Of a stretch of DNA of 64,000 bases, positions 34,702-43,970 are shown piece after piece. How positions within the stretch are numbered: position 1 is the stretch's first letter; each line of letters begins with the position of its first letter. Made by a program: the position numbers and the translations under genes. The notes beneath the pieces were generated by a model, which saw only the letters and a list, made by a program, of their open reading frames with translations, was not told where the DNA came from and made no database searches. The stretch is from Mesorhizobium sp. WSM4904 (lineage in GTDB: Bacteria > Pseudomonadota > Alphaproteobacteria > Rhizobiales > Rhizobiaceae): positions 558,001 through 622,000 of the forward strand of contig NZ_CP121354.1 in the NCBI RefSeq assembly GCF_029674545.1, given 5' to 3'.

Positions 34702-34800
34702 GATAGTGAATGGTCAATGGTGAATAGTAGATGGTGCGAGCGGCCCACTGGCTCTATCTTAAGCGCCCCATTTTTCCATTCCCCATTCACCATTCACCAA
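34702..34800. repeat. Inverted runs of GTGAATGG-type words between chvI and chvG
   Basis: GTGAATGGTCAATGGTGAAT at 34706-34725 and CCATTCCCCATTCACCATTC at about 34776-34795 are imperfect complements on either side of a 50-bp spacer. They would form a loose hairpin in the chvI-chvG mRNA. Confidence 0.6.
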
Positions 34801-34817
34801 ACAGGGACTGCTAGTTG

Positions 34818-36602
34818 ATGGCAGTGGAAGTAGAGCGAGGCAGGCGGACGGGCGCGGCGAAGCGCTCGTCGCGGATCGTGCCCGCATTCGTGTCGAGGAT
34901 CACGGTGCCGATGCGCCGGTTTCTCGGCCACCACATCTTCTCCAGCCTGACGCGGCGCATCCTGTTCCTCAACCTGGCCGGCCTCGCAGTGCTGGTCACC
35001 GGCATCCTCTACCTCAACACCTTCCGCGACGGGCTGATCGACGCCCGCGTCGAAAGCCTGATGACGCAAGGCGAGATCATCGCCGGCGCCATCGCGGCCT
35101 CGGCGACGGTCGAGACCGACTCGATCAGCATCGATCCGGAAAAGCTGCTCGAGCTGCAGGCCGGCGAAAGCCTGGGGCCGGGTTCCGACCAGCTCGACAA
35201 CCTCGACTTCCCGATCAATCCCGAGCGCGTGGCGCCGGTGCTGAGACGGCTGATCTCGCCGACCCGCACGCGCGCCCGCATCTATGACCGCGACGCCAAC
35301 CTCCTGCTCGATTCGCGCCATCTCTATTCGCGCGGCCAGATCCTGCGTTACGACCTGCCGCCCGTCGACGACGAGCAGCCGGATCTTTTGGAGCGCGTCG
35401 AGAAATTCGTCTTCGACTTTTTCCGCAACAAGGACCTGCCCGTCTATCACGAACAGCCCGGCGGCAACGGCGCGGCCTTCCCCGAGGTGGTCAAGGCGCT
35501 GACCGGCGGCCCCTCGACCATCGTGCGGGTGAGCGAGCAGGGCGAGCAGATCGTCTCGGTGGCGGTACCCATCCAGCGCTTCCGCGCCGTGCTCGGCGTG
35601 TTGATGCTGTCCACCGAAGGCGGCGACATCGACAAGATCGTCGCGGCCGAACGCAAGGCGATCCTGCGCGTATTCGGCATCGCGGCCCTCGTCACCGCCA
35701 TCCTGTCGATGCTGTTGGCCTCGACCATCGCCAATCCGCTGCGGCGGCTCTCCGCCGCCGCCGTCCGGGTGCGGCGCGGCGTCAAGAGCCGTGAGGAAAT
35801 CCCGGACTTCTCCGACCGGCAGGACGAGATCGGCAACCTATCGATCGCCGTGCGCGACATGACCAACGCGCTCTATGCGCGCATCGAGGCGATCGAAAGC
35901 TTCGCCGCCGACGTCTCGCACGAGCTCAAGAACCCGCTGACTTCGCTGCGCAGCGCGGTCGAAACGCTGCCGCTGGCCAAGAACGAGAATTCGCGCGGGC
36001 GGTTGATGGAGATCATCCAGCACGACGTGAAGCGGCTCGACCGGCTGATCACCGACATTTCCGATGCCTCGCGCCTCGACGCCGAACTGGCGCGCGAGGA
36101 TGCCTCCACAGTCGATCTGAAGAAGTTCATCACCGATCTCATCGCGGTCTCGCGCGAGACGACGCGCAACAAGAAGGCGGTCGAGATCGAGCTCAAGGTC
36201 GCCAAGCTGCCGCAGGGCATCAAAGGCTATGTCGTGACCGGCCACGATCTCAGGATCGGCCAGGTCATCACCAACCTGATCGAGAACGCCCGTTCCTTCG
36301 TTCCCGAGGAACACGGCCACATCGCCATCTCGCTGGCGCGCGCCGGCAAGTTCAACATCGTCACCGTCGACGACAACGGCCCGGGCATCAGGGCCGAAAA
36401 GATCGACCGCATCTTCGAGCGCTTCTATACCGACCGGCCCGCCGGCGAGGCTTTTGGCCAGAATTCCGGCCTTGGGTTGTCGATCAGCCGCCAGATCGTC
36501 GAGGCGCATGGCGGCACGCTGACGGCGGAAAACATCCCCGGCACCAAGCCGGGCGAGATCAAGGGCGCGCGCTTCGTGGTGACGCTGCCGGCCGAAGGCT
36601 GA
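34818..36602 (+). CDS. chvG: Sensor histidine kinase ChvG (ExoS)
   Basis: About 594 residues. After a basic N-terminus there is a membrane span (about 48-68), a periplasmic domain up to about 280, a second span, a HAMP domain and the kinase core. The phospho-His is H368 in DVSHELKNPLTSLRSAVETL; the ATP lid has DDNGPGIRAEKIDRIFERFY and GLGLSISRQIVEAHGG. It phosphorylates ChvI. In other rhizobia the periplasmic protein ExoR inhibits it. It leads into the PTS genes hprK, manX and npr. Confidence 0.94.
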   Translation: MAVEVERGRRTGAAKRSSRIVPAFVSRITVPMRRFLGHHIFSSLTRRILFLNLAGLAVLVTGILYLNTFRDGLIDARVESLMTQGEIIAGAIAASATVETDSISIDPEKLLELQAGESLGPGSDQLDNLDFPINPERVAPVLRRLISPTRTRARIYDRDANLLLDSRHLYSRGQILRYDLPPVDDEQPDLLERVEKFVFDFFRNKDLPVYHEQPGGNGAAFPEVVKALTGGPSTIVRVSEQGEQIVSVAVPIQRFRAVLGVLMLSTEGGDIDKIVAAERKAILRVFGIAALVTAILSMLLASTIANPLRRLSAAAVRVRRGVKSREEIPDFSDRQDEIGNLSIAVRDMTNALYARIEAIESFAADVSHELKNPLTSLRSAVETLPLAKNENSRGRLMEIIQHDVKRLDRLITDISDASRLDAELAREDASTVDLKKFITDLIAVSRETTRNKKAVEIELKVAKLPQGIKGYVVTGHDLRIGQVITNLIENARSFVPEEHGHIAISLARAGKFNIVTVDDNGPGIRAEKIDRIFERFYTDRPAGEAFGQNSGLGLSISRQIVEAHGGTLTAENIPGTKPGEIKGARFVVTLPAEG

Positions 36603-36653
36603 TCTCCGGTCCCCAGTCTTCACGATACCAAGGGACGATACCAGGACACGATC

Positions 36654-37115
36654 ATGCCCGACCCTGCGGCGAAGCCTGAAAACATCCACGGAACGGCGAT
36701 CCTGATCGGCGAGCGCGGCGTCCTCATCACCGGGCCGTCCGGCGCCGGCAAGACGACGCTGGCGCTGACGCTCATCGACCATTGCCGAATCCGCGGCCTG
36801 TTTTCGCGGCTGATCGGCGACGACAGGCTGCTTGCCGCCCCGCATCACGGGCGGCTGGTCTGCCGGGCGCCGGCGACCATCGCAGGCCTCGCCGAAGTGC
36901 CGGGCTTCATTCCGAGTCCGCTGCCGTTCGAACCGGGCGGCGTGATCGACCTCCATATCCGGCTGGTGCCGAAAGGGGAAATGGCCCGTTTCCAGGAAGA
37001 GATCAGCGAGCCTGTCGCCGGCTGCGCGGTGCCGCGCATCGACCTTGCCGAACACAATGCCGCCACGGCCGTGCCGGCCGTGATGGCGCGGCTCTCGATA
37101 CAGCCTTTTTCATGA
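36654..37115 (+). CDS. hprK: HPr kinase, short alphaproteobacterial form
   Basis: 153 residues. P-loop GPSGAGKTT at 27-35 and LIGDDRLL with the catalytic Asp; a late block PVAGCAVPRIDLAEHNAA is the family signature region. It lacks the N-terminal half of the about 310-residue HprK/P of Firmicutes, as is usual in this class. It would phosphorylate the regulatory serine of HPr (gene at 37678). The order chvI-chvG-hprK-manX-npr suggests linked signal pathways. Confidence 0.9.
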   Translation: MPDPAAKPENIHGTAILIGERGVLITGPSGAGKTTLALTLIDHCRIRGLFSRLIGDDRLLAAPHHGRLVCRAPATIAGLAEVPGFIPSPLPFEPGGVIDLHIRLVPKGEMARFQEEISEPVAGCAVPRIDLAEHNAATAVPAVMARLSIQPFS

Positions 37116-37279
37116 TGCGGTCCGGATTTTTTGCTGCAATGCGTCAAAATGGCCCGGGCCGTCGCAATTTTGGGCTTGTCAACCGGCCGTGCGTCGACAA
37201 GATAGCGCTCCCGCCGCCTGGAATGGTTGGCGAACATAAAATACGCCTGTGAAGCGGCGATGACGGGAGCCACCAAAGA

Positions 37280-37681
37280 ATGATCGGACTCGTGCTCGTG
37301 ACGCACGGTCAACTCGCCACCGAGTTCCGGCATGCCGTAGAACATGTGGTGGGGCCACAGGACAATTTCGAAACCGTGGCGATTGGCGCCGACGACGACA
37401 TGGAGAAGCGCCGGGCCGACATCGTCGACGCGGTGGCGCGCGTCGACAGCGGCGCCGGCGTCATCGTGCTCACCGACATGTTCGGCGGCACGCCCTCCAA
37501 CCTCGCCATCTCGGTGATGGAATCGGGCCGCACCGAAGTGATCGCCGGCATGAACCTGCCGATGCTGATCAAGCTCTCTTCGGTCCGCAAGGGCGACAAC
37601 ATGGCCGCCGCGCTCGATGAGGCGCAGGCGGCAGGCCGCAAATACATCAACGTCGCCAGCCAGCTTCTGAGCAGCAAATGA
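37280..37681 (+). CDS. manX: PTS EIIA component, mannose family
   Basis: 133 residues. The phospho-acceptor is H9 in MIGLVLVTHGQLATEF; VLTDMFGGTPSNLA is the family block. No EIIB or EIIC is present, so this is part of a regulatory rather than a transport phosphotransferase chain. Its stop overlaps the ATG of npr by 4 bases. A 164-bp gap with nothing recognisable separates it from hprK. Confidence 0.93.
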   Translation: MIGLVLVTHGQLATEFRHAVEHVVGPQDNFETVAIGADDDMEKRRADIVDAVARVDSGAGVIVLTDMFGGTPSNLAISVMESGRTEVIAGMNLPMLIKLSSVRKGDNMAAALDEAQAAGRKYINVASQLLSSK

Positions 37682-37974
37682 ACGCCCAGGCACCGCAGAG
37701 GGACGAGGTGGTGCGGGAGTTTCCGATCGTCAACCAGCGCGGCCTGCATGCCCGCGCCTCGGCCAAATTCGTCCAGGTCGCCAGCGGCTTCGATGCCACC
37801 ATCCATGTCGAGAAGGACGGCGTTAAGGTCGGCGGCACGTCGATCATGGGCCTGATGATGCTGGCGGCAAGCCCTGGTTATTCGATCCGCGTCACCGCCA
37901 CCGGTCCGGAAGCCGGTCCGGCCATGGATGCGCTGGAGCAGCTGGTCGCCTCGCGCTTCGGCGAGGAAATCTGA
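37678..37974 (+). CDS. npr: HPr phosphocarrier protein (regulatory PTS)
   Basis: 98 residues. The catalytic site is H24 in NQRGLHARASAKF and the regulatory serine is in GGTSIMGLMML. It accepts phosphate from EI-Ntr and passes it to EIIA proteins; HprK can phosphorylate the serine. It overlaps manX. Confidence 0.94.
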   Translation: MNAQAPQRDEVVREFPIVNQRGLHARASAKFVQVASGFDATIHVEKDGVKVGGTSIMGLMMLAASPGYSIRVTATGPEAGPAMDALEQLVASRFGEEI

Positions 37975-37987
37975 ATTTTAGTTTCAT

Positions 37988-38145
37988 GCATGTCGTTGCC
38001 CCAAACCGCTGCGCACTTTTGGGCGACATGCTGTTTTGTCTGTGCATGTCGTTGCCCCAAAACCGCTGCGCACTTTTGAGCGACATGCTGTTTTGTCTGT
38101 GCATGTCGTTGCCCCAAAACCGCTGCGCACTTTTGAGCGACATGC
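37988..38145. repeat. Three tandem copies of a family B REP-like unit
   Basis: Copies start at 37988, 38044 and 38101 (period 56 and 57). Each has perfect inverted ends GCATGTCG/CGACATGC around CCGCTGCGCACTTTTG; copies are joined by TGTTTTGTCTGT. The array fills the gap between npr and ahcY. Copies 2 and 3 are identical over about 45 bp, so the expansion is recent. Confidence 0.92.
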
Positions 38146-38294
38146 ATTGATGCAAAGACATGCACGAATAAAGATTTCTTTATATCCCATTGTCGTTTGA
38201 CGGCCGATCTGCTAGTCAGGCCGGCAATCCGCGCCCCTTCATGCGCCGTCCCGGCGCTGGCGCGCTTTTGAGACAATCACACCGGAGCACTGCC

Positions 38295-39695
38295 ATGACG
38301 GGTAGCAAGGACTATGTGGTCGCCGATATCTCGCTTGCCGGCTGGGGCCGCAAGGAGATCGAGATCGCCGAAACCGAAATGCCGGGCCTGATGGCCTGCC
38401 GCGCGGAATTCGGCGACAAGAAGCCGCTCAAGGGCGCGCGCATCACCGGCTCACTGCACATGACGATCCAGACGGCGGTGCTGATCGAGACGCTGAAGGC
38501 GCTGGGCGCCGATATCCGCTGGGCTTCCTGCAACATCTTCTCGACCCAGGATCATGCCGCCGCGGCCATCGCCGAGGCCGGCGTTCCAGTGTTCGCCATC
38601 AAGGGCGAGTCGCTCGAGGATTATTGGAACTACACCGACCGGATCTTCCAGTGGGCCGACGGCGGCACCTCCAACATGATCCTCGACGACGGCGGCGACG
38701 CCACCATGTACATCCTGCTCGGCGCCCGCGCCGAGGCCGGCGAGGACGTGCTGTCCAATCCCGGCAGCGAAGAGGAAGAGATCCTGTTCGCCCAGATCAA
38801 GAAGCGCATGAAGGCTTCGCCAGGCTTCTTCACCAAACAGAAGGAAGCTATCCGCGGCGTCACCGAGGAGACCACCACCGGCGTCAACCGGCTCTATCAG
38901 TTGCAGAAGAAGGGCCTGCTGCCCTTCCCGGCGATCAATGTCAACGACTCCGTCACCAAGTCGAAGTTCGACAACAAATACGGCTGCAAGGAATCGCTGG
39001 TCGACGGCATCCGCCGCGGCACCGACACCATGATGGCCGGCAAGGTCGCCGTGGTCTGCGGCTATGGCGACGTCGGCAAGGGCTCGTCGGCTTCGCTGCG
39101 CGGCGCTGGCGCCCGCGTCAAGGTGACCGAGGTCGACCCGATCTGCGCGCTGCAGGCGGCGATGGACGGCTATGAGGTCGTCACGCTGGAAGACGCGGCC
39201 CCCACCGCCGACATCGTCATCACCACCACCGGCAACAAGGACGTCGTCACGCTCGACCACATGCGGGCGATGAAGGACATGGTGATCGTCGGCAACATCG
39301 GCCACTTCGACAACGAGATCCAGGTGGCGTCGCTGCGCAACCTGAAATGGACCAACGTCAAGCCGCAGGTGGACATGATCACCTTCCCGGACGGCAAGCG
39401 GATGATCCTTCTGTCCGAAGGCCGGCTGCTCAACCTCGGCAACGCCACCGGTCATCCGAGCTTCGTCATGTCGGCCTCGTTCACCAACCAGGTGCTGGCG
39501 CAGATCGAGCTCTTCACCAAGCACGGCCAGTACCAGAACCAGGTCTATGTGCTGCCCAAGCACCTCGACGAGAAGGTGGCGCGGCTGCATCTCGACAAGC
39601 TCGGCGCGCGCCTGACGGAGCTGTCTTCCGAGCAGGCGGCCTATATCGGCGTGACGCCGCAGGGTCCGTACAAGCCGGAACACTACCGCTATTAA
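38295..39695 (+). CDS. ahcY: Adenosylhomocysteinase
   Basis: 466 residues. Conserved blocks are [49 protein letters not shown] (NAD site) and the C-terminal PYKPEHYRY. It splits S-adenosylhomocysteine to adenosine and homocysteine and keeps methylation running. ATG 38295 is preferred over in-frame upstream codons because [20 protein letters not shown] matches the family start. Followed by a strong terminator. Confidence 0.97.
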   Translation: MTGSKDYVVADISLAGWGRKEIEIAETEMPGLMACRAEFGDKKPLKGARITGSLHMTIQTAVLIETLKALGADIRWASCNIFSTQDHAAAAIAEAGVPVFAIKGESLEDYWNYTDRIFQWADGGTSNMILDDGGDATMYILLGARAEAGEDVLSNPGSEEEEILFAQIKKRMKASPGFFTKQKEAIRGVTEETTTGVNRLYQLQKKGLLPFPAINVNDSVTKSKFDNKYGCKESLVDGIRRGTDTMMAGKVAVVCGYGDVGKGSSASLRGAGARVKVTEVDPICALQAAMDGYEVVTLEDAAPTADIVITTTGNKDVVTLDHMRAMKDMVIVGNIGHFDNEIQVASLRNLKWTNVKPQVDMITFPDGKRMILLSEGRLLNLGNATGHPSFVMSASFTNQVLAQIELFTKHGQYQNQVYVLPKHLDEKVARLHLDKLGARLTELSSEQAAYIGVTPQGPYKPEHYRY

Positions 39696-39722
39696 CCAAA
39701 GCGAAAATATCTACAATATATT

Positions 39723-39760
39723 GAAGCCGGGTGTTGACATTCCGCCCGGCTTCACTTTTT
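39723..39760 (+). terminator. Intrinsic terminator after ahcY
   Basis: GAAGCCGGG (39723-39731) and CCCGGCTTC (39745-39753) form a 9-bp stem followed by ACTTTTT. Confidence 0.9.
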
Positions 39761-39884
39761 GCGCCTATGATTCTTCACGCCGATTCCGGCAGGCGCTATT
39801 GTTGTGATTCGCGGTCCGGGGACATGAAGGGCCGGGGACGCATTCAGGGCGGTCCTGCATTCAAGCGGCGAAGAGGACCAAGAC

Positions 39885-42452
39885 ATGCCGGGGGATAACC
39901 CGCTACGCGCGGGAACGGCCGTTTCCGGCGGCCACGAGGATTCGATCACGACCGGCTCCGCCGCGACGGGCGGCGGTTTCCCATGGCGTGCGGGCGCGCG
40001 CCTGGGCGCGTTTCTTGCCGCCGCCACGCTTGCCAGCCCATTGCTCGGCCTTGCGGCGCGTGCCGATACCGTCATGGCGCAAAAGGCAGCTCCGCCGCTC
40101 AGCACGGTCGAAGTGATGCAGCTGGCGATGTTCGCCGGTGTCATGGGGGCGGCACTTGTCTCGGCCATCTTCCTGATCCGCGAGCGGGCGCGGACGGCAT
40201 CGCAAAATGTCCAGCTCAGGGCGCGCATCGCCGACGTGAATGCGGCCCTGCAGCGCTCGGAGGCCCTGCTCAATTTGCGCGACCAGCGCGTCGTCGTGTG
40301 GTCCTCCGAGAGCAAAAAGCCGGAGCTGATCGGCAGCCTGCCGCTGGAAAGCGGCGCGCCGGACGAGAGGTCCGCCTTCCTCGCCTTCGGCCGCTGGCTG
40401 ATGCCGCGTTCGGCCGCAGCGCTCGAGAACGCCATAGCTGGGCTCCGCGACAAGGCGAAGGCCTTCGACCTCGTCATCGAAACGCAGGCGGGCATGCCGC
40501 TGGAAGTGCATGGCCGCAAGAGCGCCGCGCATGTGCTGGTCCGCTTCATCTCGCTGTCGGAAACGCTGCGCAGCCAGGCGCGGCTGACGATCGAAAACCA
40601 ACGGCTCAGCGCCGACTACGACACCATGCTCGGCCTGCTCGACGCGCTGAAGATGCCGACATGGCTGCGCTCGGCCGACGGGCGGCTGACTTGGGTCAAC
40701 CGTGCCTATGCCGAGGCGGTGGAAGCGGAAAGCGCGGGCGCCGCCGTGCGCGAAGCGAAGGAGTTCCTCGGCGGACAGGCGCGCGAGCAGATCGCCGAGC
40801 AGCACAAGTCGCGTCCTGTCTTCGAGCAGAATCTGTCGACGGTGATCGACGGCGATCGCCGGATGTTTTCGGTCACCGATTTCGCCAGCGTCGACGGCTC
40901 GGCGGGACTGGCCTGCGACATCAGCGCCATCGAGACGATCCGCGCCGAATACGAGCGGACGGTGCGCAGCCATGCCGACACGCTCGACCAGCTCAACACG
41001 GCTGTGGCGATCTTCGATACCGACGAGAAGCTGCGCTTCTTCAACCAGGCATTCCAGAAGCTGTGGGGTCTCGACAGCGGCTTCCTGCACAGCGCCCCGT
41101 CCAACGCGCTGCTGCTTGACCGGCTGCGCAGCGACGGCAAGCTCGCCGAGCAGCCGGAATGGCGGCGCTGGAAGGAGAATTTGCTCGGCGCCTATCGCGC
41201 CGTCGAATCGCAGGAGCATTGGTGGCACCTGCCGGACGGCAAGACGATCCGCGTGCTGGCCAATCCGCAGCCCAAGGGCGGCGTTACCTGGGTGTTCGAG
41301 AACCTGACCGAGAAGATCGATCTCGAAAGCCGCTACCAGACCGCCGTGCGCGTGCAGGGCGAGACGCTGGACAATCTGGCGGAAGGCGTGGCGGTGTTCG
41401 GACCGGACGGTCGGCTTCGCCTGTCCAACCCCGCCTTCGTCGCGCTGTGGGGATTGTCGCCGGACGCGATCAAGCCGAACGTGCACGTCTCGGCGATCCG
41501 CGACCTTTGCGACCAGCGCGCTTCCGACAGCCCGTGGGGCGGCTTCGTCGCCGCCATCACCGGCTTCGACGACGAGCGCCGCGACCGCCACGGCCAGACC
41601 GAACTCGTCAACGGCACGGTGTTGAGCTATGCCGTGATCCACCTGCCCAACGGACAAGTGATGATGACCTTCGTCGACGTCACCGACACCGTCAATGTCG
41701 AGCGGGCGCTGAAGGACAGAAACGAGGCGCTGGAGAAGTCCGACCAGTTGAAGAACGAGTTCGTGCAGCACGTCTCCTATGAACTGCGCTCGCCGCTGAC
41801 CAACATCATCGGCTTCACCGAGCTTTTGTCGCTGCCCGCGACCGGGCCGCTGACGCCGAAGCAGCGCGAATATGTCGAGCATGTCGGCTCGTCGTCCTCG
41901 GTGCTGCTCACCATCGTCAACGACATACTGGACCTCGCCACGGTCGATGCCGGCATCATGCAGCTCGACATTTCCGAGATGAGCATCGACAGGACCATCG
42001 CGGCGGCCGCCGAGCTGGTCGCCGACCGGCTGGAGGAGCACCAGATCAAGCTCGAGGTCGACGCGGCGGCGGCGCCGAAGAGCTTCCATGGCGACGAGAT
42101 CCGCGTCCGCCAGATCCTCTACAATCTCCTGAGCAATGCCGCGAACTACGCGCCGGAGGCGAGCACGATCACGCTCACCTGCCGTCGGCTGACGGAGGGG
42201 GTCGAGTTCTCCGTCCACGACGACGGACCCGGCATGCCGCCGGACGTGCTGGAATCGGTCTTCCGCCGCTTCGAGCCGCGCGCCAATGGCGGCCGCCGGC
42301 GCGGCGCCGGGTTGGGGCTCTCGATCGTCAAGAGCTTCGTCGAGTTGCATGGCGGAACGGTGCGCATCGAGACCGGCATTGACAAGGGCACGACGGTCAT
42401 CTGCACCTTCCCAGACACGCCCTTGGGCGGCATCCGCGAAGCGGCCGAGTAA
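39885..42452 (+). CDS. divL: DivL-type cell-cycle kinase-like protein with Tyr in place of His
   Basis: 855 residues. An N-terminal signal/anchor and a membrane span (about 78-98) precede PAS-like domains (about 240-340, 360-480, 490-600) and a histidine-kinase core. In the dimerisation box FVQHVSYELRSPLTNIIGFT the phospho-acceptor His is Tyr (Y632), the mark of Caulobacter DivL. The ATP domain is complete (NLLSNAANYAPEAS, DDGPGMP, GLGLSIVKSFVELHGG). DivL controls CckA-CtrA through DivK. The neighbours ahcY and tsaE are also typical. Confidence 0.87.
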   Translation: MPGDNPLRAGTAVSGGHEDSITTGSAATGGGFPWRAGARLGAFLAAATLASPLLGLAARADTVMAQKAAPPLSTVEVMQLAMFAGVMGAALVSAIFLIRERARTASQNVQLRARIADVNAALQRSEALLNLRDQRVVVWSSESKKPELIGSLPLESGAPDERSAFLAFGRWLMPRSAAALENAIAGLRDKAKAFDLVIETQAGMPLEVHGRKSAAHVLVRFISLSETLRSQARLTIENQRLSADYDTMLGLLDALKMPTWLRSADGRLTWVNRAYAEAVEAESAGAAVREAKEFLGGQAREQIAEQHKSRPVFEQNLSTVIDGDRRMFSVTDFASVDGSAGLACDISAIETIRAEYERTVRSHADTLDQLNTAVAIFDTDEKLRFFNQAFQKLWGLDSGFLHSAPSNALLLDRLRSDGKLAEQPEWRRWKENLLGAYRAVESQEHWWHLPDGKTIRVLANPQPKGGVTWVFENLTEKIDLESRYQTAVRVQGETLDNLAEGVAVFGPDGRLRLSNPAFVALWGLSPDAIKPNVHVSAIRDLCDQRASDSPWGGFVAAITGFDDERRDRHGQTELVNGTVLSYAVIHLPNGQVMMTFVDVTDTVNVERALKDRNEALEKSDQLKNEFVQHVSYELRSPLTNIIGFTELLSLPATGPLTPKQREYVEHVGSSSSVLLTIVNDILDLATVDAGIMQLDISEMSIDRTIAAAAELVADRLEEHQIKLEVDAAAAPKSFHGDEIRVRQILYNLLSNAANYAPEASTITLTCRRLTEGVEFSVHDDGPGMPPDVLESVFRRFEPRANGGRRRGAGLGLSIVKSFVELHGGTVRIETGIDKGTTVICTFPDTPLGGIREAAE

Positions 42453-42458
42453 CGCGCT

Positions 42459-43970
42459 TTGGCAAAGACGATATTGGAACGTTTTCTCGCCGACGAGGCG
42501 GCGACGGCAAGGCTTGGCGAAGACCTTGCCATGGCGCTGCGGGCAGGCGACGCGATCGCGCTCAAAGGTGATCTCGGCGCCGGCAAGTCGACGCTGGCGC
42601 GAGCCCTGATCCGGGCGCTCGCCGACGATGCCAGCCTCGAAGTGCCGAGCCCGACCTTCACGCTGGTGCAAAGCTACGAGACGCGGATACCGGTCCATCA
42701 TTTCGACCTCTACCGCCTCTCCTCGCCGGACGAGCTCGACGAACTTGGCCTCGACGACGCGCTTTCGCAAGGCGCGGCGCTGATCGAATGGCCGGAGCGG
42801 GCCGGAGACCAGCTGCCGGCGAAGGCGCTCGAGGTCGAGCTTGCCGAACAGGGCGCCGGCCGGTCGGCAAGGATCTCCGGGCAGGGACCCAGCTTCGAGC
42901 GCGTGGCGCGCTCGCTCGCCATGCGCGACTTTCTGACCTCGGCCGGATGGGGCGAGGCGAGCCGTCGTCATTTCGTCGGCGATGCGTCCGCCCGTTCCTA
43001 CGAGATCGTCTCGCTTCCGGGCCAGACGCCGCGCGTGCTGATGAACTCGCCGCGCCTCGTGCTCGGTCCACCGGTGCGCGACGGCAAGCCCTATGCGGTG
43101 ATCGCCCACACGGCACAATCGGTCACCGCCTTCGTCGCCATCGACCGCGCGCTGCTTGCCGCCGGCGTTAGCGTGCCGGCGATCCATGCCCAGGATCTCG
43201 ACCAGGGTTTCCTGCTGCTCGAACATCTCGGCTCGGAAGGTTTCTTGGGCAGCGACGGCCAGCCGATCGCCGAACGCTACGAAGCGGCGGCGCAACTGCT
43301 CGCCATGATGCACGGCAAGTCCTGGCCGAGCCGCATGGAGGCCGCGCCGGGCGTGTTCCACGACGTGCCGCCCTTCGATCGCGAGGCCATGCTGATCGAG
43401 GCAGACCTTCTGGTCGACTGGTATGTGCCGATGGTCACCGGCAAACCGGCAAGCGATCAATTGCGAGCCGGCTACCACAAGGAATGGAATGCGGCGCTCG
43501 ATCGCCTCGCAGGCAGCGAGCACACATTGATGCTGCGCGACTTTCATTCGCCCAACATCATCTGGCGTGAAGAGCGTTCGGGCCTCGATCGGCTCGGTAT
43601 CATCGATGTCCAGGACGCGCTGATCGGCCCGGCGGCCTATGACGTCGCCTCTTTAGCCATGGACGCGCGCGTCACCGTCTCACCGGCAATCGAGCGGCGG
43701 GCGGTCGCGGCCTATGTCGCGGCGCGGCGCGCGGCAGGTCCATTCGACGAAGCAGGCTTCGCGGAGGCCTATGCGATCATGGCGGCGCAGCGCAATTCGA
43801 AGATCCTCGGCATTTTCGTGCGGCTCGAAAAGCGCGACGGCAAGCCTTACTATCTAAAACACCTGCCGCGCATCCGTGACTATCTGAGGCGGGCGCTGGC
43901 GCATCCGGCGCTTGCCAGCCTGAAGGAGTTTTACGTGGCCCACGGCCTGCTGGAGGAACGCTCGCCATGA
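42459..43970 (+). CDS. TsaE (tRNA t6A ATPase) fused to an AmgK-like sugar kinase
   Basis: 503 residues starting with TTG. Residues 1-150 are TsaE: P-loop GDLGAGKSTLARALI (K43), SPTFTLVQSYE and HHFDLYRL; it is needed for threonylcarbamoyl-A37 of tRNA. Residues about 165-500 are an aminoglycoside-phosphotransferase-like kinase of the AmgK type: LMLRDFHSPNIIW carries the catalytic Asp and GIIDVQDALIGPAAYD the metal site. AmgK phosphorylates N-acetylmuramate in peptidoglycan recycling, and the next gene is its partner murU. No ATG near the start gives a full TsaE domain. Confidence 0.9.
   Translation: MAKTILERFLADEAATARLGEDLAMALRAGDAIALKGDLGAGKSTLARALIRALADDASLEVPSPTFTLVQSYETRIPVHHFDLYRLSSPDELDELGLDDALSQGAALIEWPERAGDQLPAKALEVELAEQGAGRSARISGQGPSFERVARSLAMRDFLTSAGWGEASRRHFVGDASARSYEIVSLPGQTPRVLMNSPRLVLGPPVRDGKPYAVIAHTAQSVTAFVAIDRALLAAGVSVPAIHAQDLDQGFLLLEHLGSEGFLGSDGQPIAERYEAAAQLLAMMHGKSWPSRMEAAPGVFHDVPPFDREAMLIEADLLVDWYVPMVTGKPASDQLRAGYHKEWNAALDRLAGSEHTLMLRDFHSPNIIWREERSGLDRLGIIDVQDALIGPAAYDVASLAMDARVTVSPAIERRAVAAYVAARRAAGPFDEAGFAEAYAIMAAQRNSKILGIFVRLEKRDGKPYYLKHLPRIRDYLRRALAHPALASLKEFYVAHGLLEERSP

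Noticed and set aside
37988..38145. CRISPR array
   Set aside because: The units are joined by an almost identical linker rather than by varied spacers, each unit is a hairpin seen singly elsewhere, and no cas gene is present.
37878..38276. Minus-strand frame with a repeating SLKSAQRFWGNDMH peptide
   Set aside because: It is translation of the three tandem REP-like units; there is no ribosome site and the repeat is found elsewhere as non-coding DNA.
38146..38294. S-adenosylhomocysteine riboswitch before ahcY
   Set aside because: I looked for a structured conserved leader but found only the end of the repeat array and a short unstructured stretch.
39903..43547. Minus-strand frame of 1214 codons opposite divL and the tsaE fusion
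   Set aside because: Rich in His, Arg and Gln as typical for antisense of high-GC genes; no domains, and both plus-strand genes are well supported.
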